Source: an uncultured beta proteobacterium (lineage in GTDB: Bacteria; Pseudomonadota; Gammaproteobacteria; Burkholderiales; Rhodocyclaceae). From it: a stretch of 10,871 bases of DNA. Position numbers and translations under genes: made by a program. The stretch lies in assembly GCA_903910495.1 (NCBI GenBank), contig CAIVZW010000643.1, positions 1 to 10,871 on the forward strand, given 5' to 3'. The notes under the pieces are model-generated. The model was given only the letters and a program-made list of their open reading frames with translations, was not told where the DNA came from and did no database searches. This document shows positions 7,856 to 10,871 of the stretch, one piece after another (the stretch's first letter is position 1; each line of letters begins with the position of its first letter).

Positions 7856-8011
7856 CTATTTCCAGAAAGCGGTAAAAATATTGGAAGTGAATGCGTTCCG
7901 GTCCGGTAAGCTTTCCCGAACGCCGCTGAAGTTCATCTCAAACAGGCTGAATACCACCAGTGCCAGGACCTGATGCGAATGCGGCAGCTCGCCCCGATCC
8001 GGTACCGCCAT
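7856..8011 (-). pseudogene. Unrecognised short ORF in the gap upstream of the TIM-barrel gene
   Basis: A 51-codon frame beginning MAVPDRGELPHSH ends at a TAG only 4 bases before the ATG of the TIM-barrel gene. It contains a hydrophobic VLALVVFSLFEM stretch but matches no family I recognise. The Shine-Dalgarno is poor. The tight spacing could mean translational coupling, or that this is the C-terminal scrap of a gene lost in the rearrangement seen upstream. Low support as a real gene. Confidence 0.2.
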
Positions 8012-8021
8012 TTCCCGATAC

Positions 8022-8171
8022 TTACTTTTTCTTGCGCATTGCCTCCACCTGCGCAAACATTTCCTTGGCCAAATTTGCATCGAAGTTGACTGCAAACTTG
8101 TCCACAACTAGGCGAACCTTGTCACTCATGAGCTGCAACTCGGAAGGCGGAATTGCTCGAGAAGAATTATC
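8022..8171 (-). pseudogene. C-terminal gene remnant ending in MRKKK
   Basis: The frame is open from 8171 (a stop lies just before it) to TAA at 8022-8024 and contains an ATG at 8129 that would give 35 residues. The translated text (VDKFAVNFDANLAKEM, then FAQVEAMRKKK at the end) reads like the amphipathic basic C-terminus of a larger protein. There is no ribosome binding site before the ATG. I do not recognise the parent family. Together with the neighbouring chimeric ORF it suggests that several genes were clipped here. A genuine small protein is a less likely alternative. Confidence 0.35.
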
Positions 8172-8612
8172 TTAAGGTTTATTTTGTTATTAACTCTCTA
8201 TTTACAATGTTCGCCGGAAATTCACCTTCCAAGACCTTGCATGCCGTCTCGGCAAACTTCCTGTGTAAATCTGCAAAGGATTCTAGTGAATGACCAGCAA
8301 CATGCGATGTTAGAACTACATTATTTAGCTTCAGAATTTCTTCATTTATACAGTCTATCGGTTCCGATTCAAACACATCCAGGCCAGCGGCTAAAATTTT
8401 CCTGCTTTTCAAAGCATCAATTAAGGCATCTTGCGCAATAATCGGCCCCCTCGAAGTATTAATGACGACAACATTATCATTCATTCTGGAAATCAATTCT
8501 TTATTTATTAGGTGCCTGGTGCTTTCGTTAAGTGGAATATGGATTGAAACAATATCTGATATTGACAATAATTCATCCATATCCACTTTTCTCACTCTGC
8601 GCTCTTCAATCC

Positions 8613-8629
8613 GCTGGCTTTCAGCCAGC
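8613..8629. repeat. Perfect hairpin at the chimeric junction
   Basis: GCTGGCT-TTC-AGCCAGC forms a 7-bp perfect stem with a 3-base loop, inside the chimeric ORF close to where dehydrogenase homology begins. It may be part of the join or chance. Confidence 0.45.
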
Positions 8630-8643
8630 CTACGCCCCAAGGA

Positions 8644-8661
8644 GCGGGGAATTGAACCCGC
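8644..8661. repeat. Second hairpin, resembling a tRNA T-arm on the - strand
   Basis: GCGGG and CCCGC pair around an 8-base loop. On the - strand it reads GCGGGTTCAATTCCCCGC, which looks like a tRNA T-arm (TTCAATT) but with one extra C. No acceptor or anticodon partner is present, so it is not a tRNA gene. It lies 14 bases from the other junction hairpin. Confidence 0.35.
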
Positions 8662-8725
8662 AGAGATTAAGTTATTCATCATTTGCGGTACGCCGATGAC
8701 CCACGCCAGGGAATTGGCCCCAATA

Positions 8726-9631
8726 CTAAGTTGAGTCATGATCAGTTTCTCTTTTTAAAATCTCACGCCATACAGCGAACAAGTCCCCAACCGAGTTCGA
8801 GTTCGGCATTACTTCCCGCAACCTCATCGACAATGCAGCGATTGGCATCGGAATACCTGCATGGGCAGCCTGCTGTAACACATAAGCCAAGTCTTTATCA
8901 AAAACACCCTTGTAGTGAGCTATTTCGTTCGCATCCTGTGCCAGGGTGTGCAGCAGGTACTGGGCGCCAAATTTATCCAAGCGTCTTGACTGTCCAGAAC
9001 CATGTTCAATCGCCTTAAAGCAACTGATTAAATCCACACCGTGCAAATCAACAAAGTTAAAAGCCTCCACGATGGCTGTGAAAAAAGTCGTGATCAGCAT
9101 TTGATTCGCCATTTTGACCACCATGCCAGAACCAGGCAGCCCGCAGTAAATGATGTCTTGGCCCATCGTCTGGATTACCGGCAGCGCGCGCTCGAATACG
9201 GCCTTGTCACCGCCGATCATAAAGCTCAATGTGCCGGCCTTTGCACCGGTTTCGCCTCCGGTCAGGGGCATATCCAGCATGGCCCCGCCATTTTCTGAAA
9301 ACCTCGCCGCAAAGGCTTTGCTGCTCTCGGGCAAACCTGTCGAAGTGTCAATGACGATCTTGCCATTCACCGGCACACTGGTGATGCCGTTATCGCCAAA
9401 AATCACCTGCTCAACCAACGCTGAGTTATAGAGACTCAGCAGGATAATATCGGCCTTGGCCGCCACCTCAGCCGGGGTGGCAGCAACTTCCGCGCCCTTT
9501 TCCTGCAGGTCGGCATAGGCCTTCGGGCGGATATCGCACACCGTCAGGCGGTAACCTCCTTTAAGTATGTTGTGGCACATCGGATTGCCAACATGCCCAA
9601 TACCAATAAATCCAACCAGGGGTTTCCTCAT
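8726..9631 (-). CDS. 3-hydroxyisobutyrate dehydrogenase-family NAD(P)-dependent oxidoreductase
   Basis: 301 residues, standard for the beta-hydroxyacid dehydrogenase family (3-hydroxyisobutyrate, tartronate semialdehyde, L-threonate dehydrogenases). The Rossmann motif GIGHVG is at 10-15, the substrate-binding segment DMPLTGGETGAKAGTLSFM at 120-138, the catalytic lysine K173 in GSGMVVKMANQ, and the cofactor or substrate segment FDKDL at 244-248. The family oxidises hydroxyacids at a secondary or primary alcohol next to a carboxylate. Next to a DUF1537 kinase it recalls L-threonate dehydrogenase (LtnD) clusters, but the substrate is open. The ATG at 9629-9631 is chosen because homology starts there; a TTG-initiated form 20 codons longer is less likely. 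The 3' end overlaps the start of the chimeric ORF. Confidence 0.9.
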   Translation of the reverse strand: MRKPLVGFIGIGHVGNPMCHNILKGGYRLTVCDIRPKAYADLQEKGAEVAATPAEVAAKADIILLSLYNSALVEQVIFGDNGITSVPVNGKIVIDTSTGLPESSKAFAARFSENGGAMLDMPLTGGETGAKAGTLSFMIGGDKAVFERALPVIQTMGQDIIYCGLPGSGMVVKMANQMLITTFFTAIVEAFNFVDLHGVDLISCFKAIEHGSGQSRRLDKFGAQYLLHTLAQDANEIAHYKGVFDKDLAYVLQQAAHAGIPMPIAALSMRLREVMPNSNSVGDLFAVWREILKRETDHDST

Positions 9632-9678
9632 CCAAATTTCCAATTGTTTTGAAGGGATGGCATCGCACGCTATGGCTA

Positions 9679-9710
9679 TCCCCGGCGCCAAATGTTTGTG
9701 GCGTCGGGGA
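9679..9710. repeat. Long intercistronic hairpin
   Basis: CCCCGGCGCCA at 9680-9690 pairs with TGGCGTCGGGG at 9699-9709 around the loop AATGTTTG, with an outer T-A pair. This gives a 12-bp stem with one G-T position. It lies in the 102-bp gap between the ApnO-like gene and the dehydrogenase gene that follows it. No T-run follows, so it looks like an intercistronic stabilising or processing structure, or a REP-type element, rather than a terminator. Confidence 0.6.
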
Positions 9711-9733
9711 GCGGATGCCCTCGCTCTAGGTGA

Positions 9734-10576
9734 TTAGACCTGTCCGGTGATTTCGCGCACGCTACGTTTAATGGCCTCCGGATTCATGATTTGCTCTTTC
9801 CAATCGGGCTTGAATATCTTCTCTTTGGCGTTTTCAACCGCCAGTTTTGCACCGTCGGACATGGGAAAGCCGGTAAGGCCGAAGAAGATGCCAAACTCGA
9901 TGCGGGCATGACCTGAAAGGAATTCCCAGGCCGCTTCCGCGGGGACACCCATTTTGACGACTTCGTCATAGGCCTCCTTAATGGCCCATACCAAGGTGGC
10001 GCAGAGAGTTTCCGACAAGGCTGGTTCCAAGATGGCCATCTGCTCAACGGTGACGCGGAAGGATTTCATCACCGGGGCATACATGGTGCGCGCAATCCGT
10101 TCGCCCAGGGCATAGCTTTCTTCCGGCCCAGAGTCCAGTGCGCAGACTATGTGATGCTTGGCATGAACACCCCCGAACCAATCAGCGCGGGCTTCTGGAG
10201 TAACTTCATCGTTGAACAGTGGCGGATGGCAGGGATGCGTCACAAAATACACTAGGTCATCGCGGACCGGAATGACGCCGGCGTGAGCTGCAGCGGGGTC
10301 CAGGCCGATTACCATGGCCCCGCTCTTGAGCTTTGGGACTATCTCTTCGGTTATTTGCTTGATCAACTTGTCCGGGATGGCAAGGATAACCACGTCGGCC
10401 CGGGCAAGCGCTTCGTCCATCGGCGTGGTTTTCAATCCCCGACTGACAAGGTTTGCTACTCCCGGCCCGCTGACTTCAACATAATCCACCTCATAATCTT
10501 CGTTCTTCATGAGGTTGTCTGAGATACGGCAGCCCATCTTGCCGCCAGCGCCAATCAATGTAACTTTGGTTTTCAT
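9734..10576 (-). CDS. NAD-binding acid-sugar oxidoreductase, ApnO-like (paralogue 2)
   Basis: 280 residues. The Rossmann motif GAGGKMG is at 9-15, VVILAIPD at about 62-69, VTHPCHPPLFNDE at 112-124, WFGGVHAKHHIVCALDSGPEESYALGE from about 133, and VEQMAILEPALSETLCATL at 177-195, followed by the helical C-terminal domain of the phosphogluconate-dehydrogenase type. Family resemblance points to D-apionate oxidoisomerase (ApnO), giving a 3-oxo acid sugar. Adjacency to a DUF1537 kinase fits the route in which such a 3-oxo acid is phosphorylated next. The second copy at 6151-6978 shares the overall layout but has lost the CHPP and NDE residues. The start is secure: AGGAGG stands 8 bases before the ATG. 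It follows the kinase stop by 26 bp. Confidence 0.88.
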   Translation of the reverse strand: MKTKVTLIGAGGKMGCRISDNLMKNEDYEVDYVEVSGPGVANLVSRGLKTTPMDEALARADVVILAIPDKLIKQITEEIVPKLKSGAMVIGLDPAAAHAGVIPVRDDLVYFVTHPCHPPLFNDEVTPEARADWFGGVHAKHHIVCALDSGPEESYALGERIARTMYAPVMKSFRVTVEQMAILEPALSETLCATLVWAIKEAYDEVVKMGVPAEAAWEFLSGHARIEFGIFFGLTGFPMSDGAKLAVENAKEKIFKPDWKEQIMNPEAIKRSVREITGQV

Positions 10577-10584
10577 AGTGAATG

Positions 10585-10590
10585 CCTCCT
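10585..10590 (-). promoter_or_regulatory. Strong RBS of ApnO-like paralogue 2
   Basis: AGGAGG on the - strand, 8 bases ahead of the ATG at 10574-10576. It fixes that start and implies high translation of this gene relative to its downstream neighbours, whose sites are weaker. Confidence 0.7.
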
Positions 10591-10602
10591 GAGTTAATGT
10601 GA

Positions 10603-10871
10603 TTAGGGATTGCCGTTTAATATCTGAACAAAATAGGCGGGAGTGCCATTCTGGCCGCCCTTGAGCGAAATTTCGATTCCAGAAAACCGCGTCAACTCAC
10701 TGTGCGCCCGGCATAACGGCGCGCCCGGCGCAATCGGAATGACCATTTCCAACGCGTAGATGTTGAGCTGTTTGGCGCTGTAACCGCAGGTATCGCCTCC
10801 GGCCACGCAGACGCGTTTCAGATCGGTTTGTTCCACCAGTTCGCGCAAGATCAAGCCTTGCTGCGAACCCA
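10603..10871 (-). CDS. DUF1537 four-carbon acid sugar kinase, C-terminal end (5' part outside window)
   Basis: The last 88 residues of a protein whose frame stays open to the window edge. It shows the end of the C-terminal nucleotide-binding domain of the DUF1537 kinases: VAGGDTCGYSAKQL, IPIAPGAPLCRA and ISLKGGQNGTPAYF, where typical members have GGDTSG, a PGVPW-like turn and LKSGNFG. These enzymes phosphorylate C4 or branched acid sugars (D-threonate, 3-oxo-tetronate, 3-oxo-isoapionate). Upstream of an ApnO-like gene, a 3-oxo-isoapionate-type substrate is plausible, but a 3-oxo-tetronate kinase is equally compatible with the neighbouring 3-hydroxyisobutyrate-type dehydrogenase. The differences from consensus (Cys for Ser in GGDTSG, GG for SG) may mark a divergent subgroup. 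An apparent start at 10854 is an internal TTG, not the true start. Confidence 0.88.
   Translation of the reverse strand, partial: GSQQGLILRELVEQTDLKRVCVAGGDTCGYSAKQLNIYALEMVIPIAPGAPLCRAHSELTRFSGIEISLKGGQNGTPAYFVQILNGNP

Larger units (their letters stand above)
8179..8739 (-). pseudogene. Chimeric ORF: TIM-barrel-like 5' end joined to 3' part of a D-2-hydroxyacid dehydrogenase
   Basis: 186 residues, uninterrupted. From about residue 38 on it is a D-isomer-specific 2-hydroxyacid dehydrogenase: VDMDELLSISDIVSIHIPL, NTSRG with R97, AGLDVFESEP with E126 and LTSHVAGHS with H146, so the three catalytic-type residues remain. The N-terminal substrate domain and the GxGxxG NAD-binding loop are absent, and normal members have about 310-330 residues. 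The first 18 residues instead resemble the start of the TIM-barrel protein at 7851 (shared M, QL, W and GVP at matching spacing). The ATG overlaps the end of the upstream dehydrogenase gene by 14 bases, as expected for a coupled start. The dehydrogenase part is visibly AT-rich compared with all neighbours. An active 2-hydroxyacid dehydrogenase is unlikely without a cofactor loop, though the fused peptide could still be translated. Confidence 0.72.

Noticed and set aside
8641..8720. Possible tRNA gene on the - strand
   Set aside because: Only a T-arm-like segment is present, with an 8-base loop. I could not find a matching acceptor stem, D-arm or anticodon arm, and the segment lies inside an open reading frame.
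1..10871. CRISPR array, insertion sequence or transposase, integrase, rRNA
   Set aside because: No regularly spaced direct repeats, transposase or integrase motifs, or rRNA-like sequence were seen on either strand.

Overview
The window looks like a stretch of a Gram-negative proteobacterial chromosome, most likely a betaproteobacterium. The reasons are an Lol lipoprotein-export operon with one LolC/E-type permease followed by LolD, GC-rich coding sequence on the left, and relatives of sugar-acid enzymes common in soil and plant-associated Proteobacteria. The species cannot be named from this sequence alone.

Left (1-2072, + strand): the 3' end of an IlvD/Edd-family dehydratase is followed, with overlapping stop and start signals, by a DapA/NanA-superfamily lyase. 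Together they look like the dehydration and aldol-cleavage (or second dehydration) steps of a sugar-acid degradation pathway. A convergent gap of about 115 bp follows.

Middle (2188-4120, - strand): a two-gene lipoprotein-release operon, lolC-like permease then lolD ATPase, with overlapping stop and start. This is the housekeeping anchor of the window. Upstream of it (4121-4444) is a 324 bp gap with no convincing full gene. It holds a 23-codon ORF with a very strong ribosome binding site, which looks like a gene start cut off at a rearrangement boundary.

Right (4445-10871, all - strand): an accessory acid-sugar catabolic cluster. In transcription order it holds the 3' end of a DUF1537 four-carbon-acid-sugar kinase, an NAD-binding oxidoreductase resembling D-apionate oxidoisomerase (ApnO), a 3-hydroxyisobutyrate-dehydrogenase-type enzyme, a chimeric and probably broken ORF, a gap with gene remnants, a xylose-isomerase-fold TIM-barrel enzyme resembling 3-oxo-isoapionate decarboxylase (OiaC), a second ApnO-like paralogue, and an AraB-type FGGY sugar kinase. 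A plausible route is oxidation and isomerisation of a branched or C4/C5 sugar acid by the ApnO-like enzymes. The product would then be either phosphorylated by the DUF1537 kinase or decarboxylated by the TIM-barrel enzyme to a ketose, which the AraB-like kinase phosphorylates. The substrate is inferred from family resemblance and gene order only.

The cluster appears to be a patchwork. Two parts, each with an ApnO paralogue, flank a scar at about 7852-8739. There the 5' end of what looks like a second TIM-barrel gene runs in frame into the AT-rich 3' two-thirds of a D-2-hydroxyacid dehydrogenase, followed by short C-terminal gene remnants.
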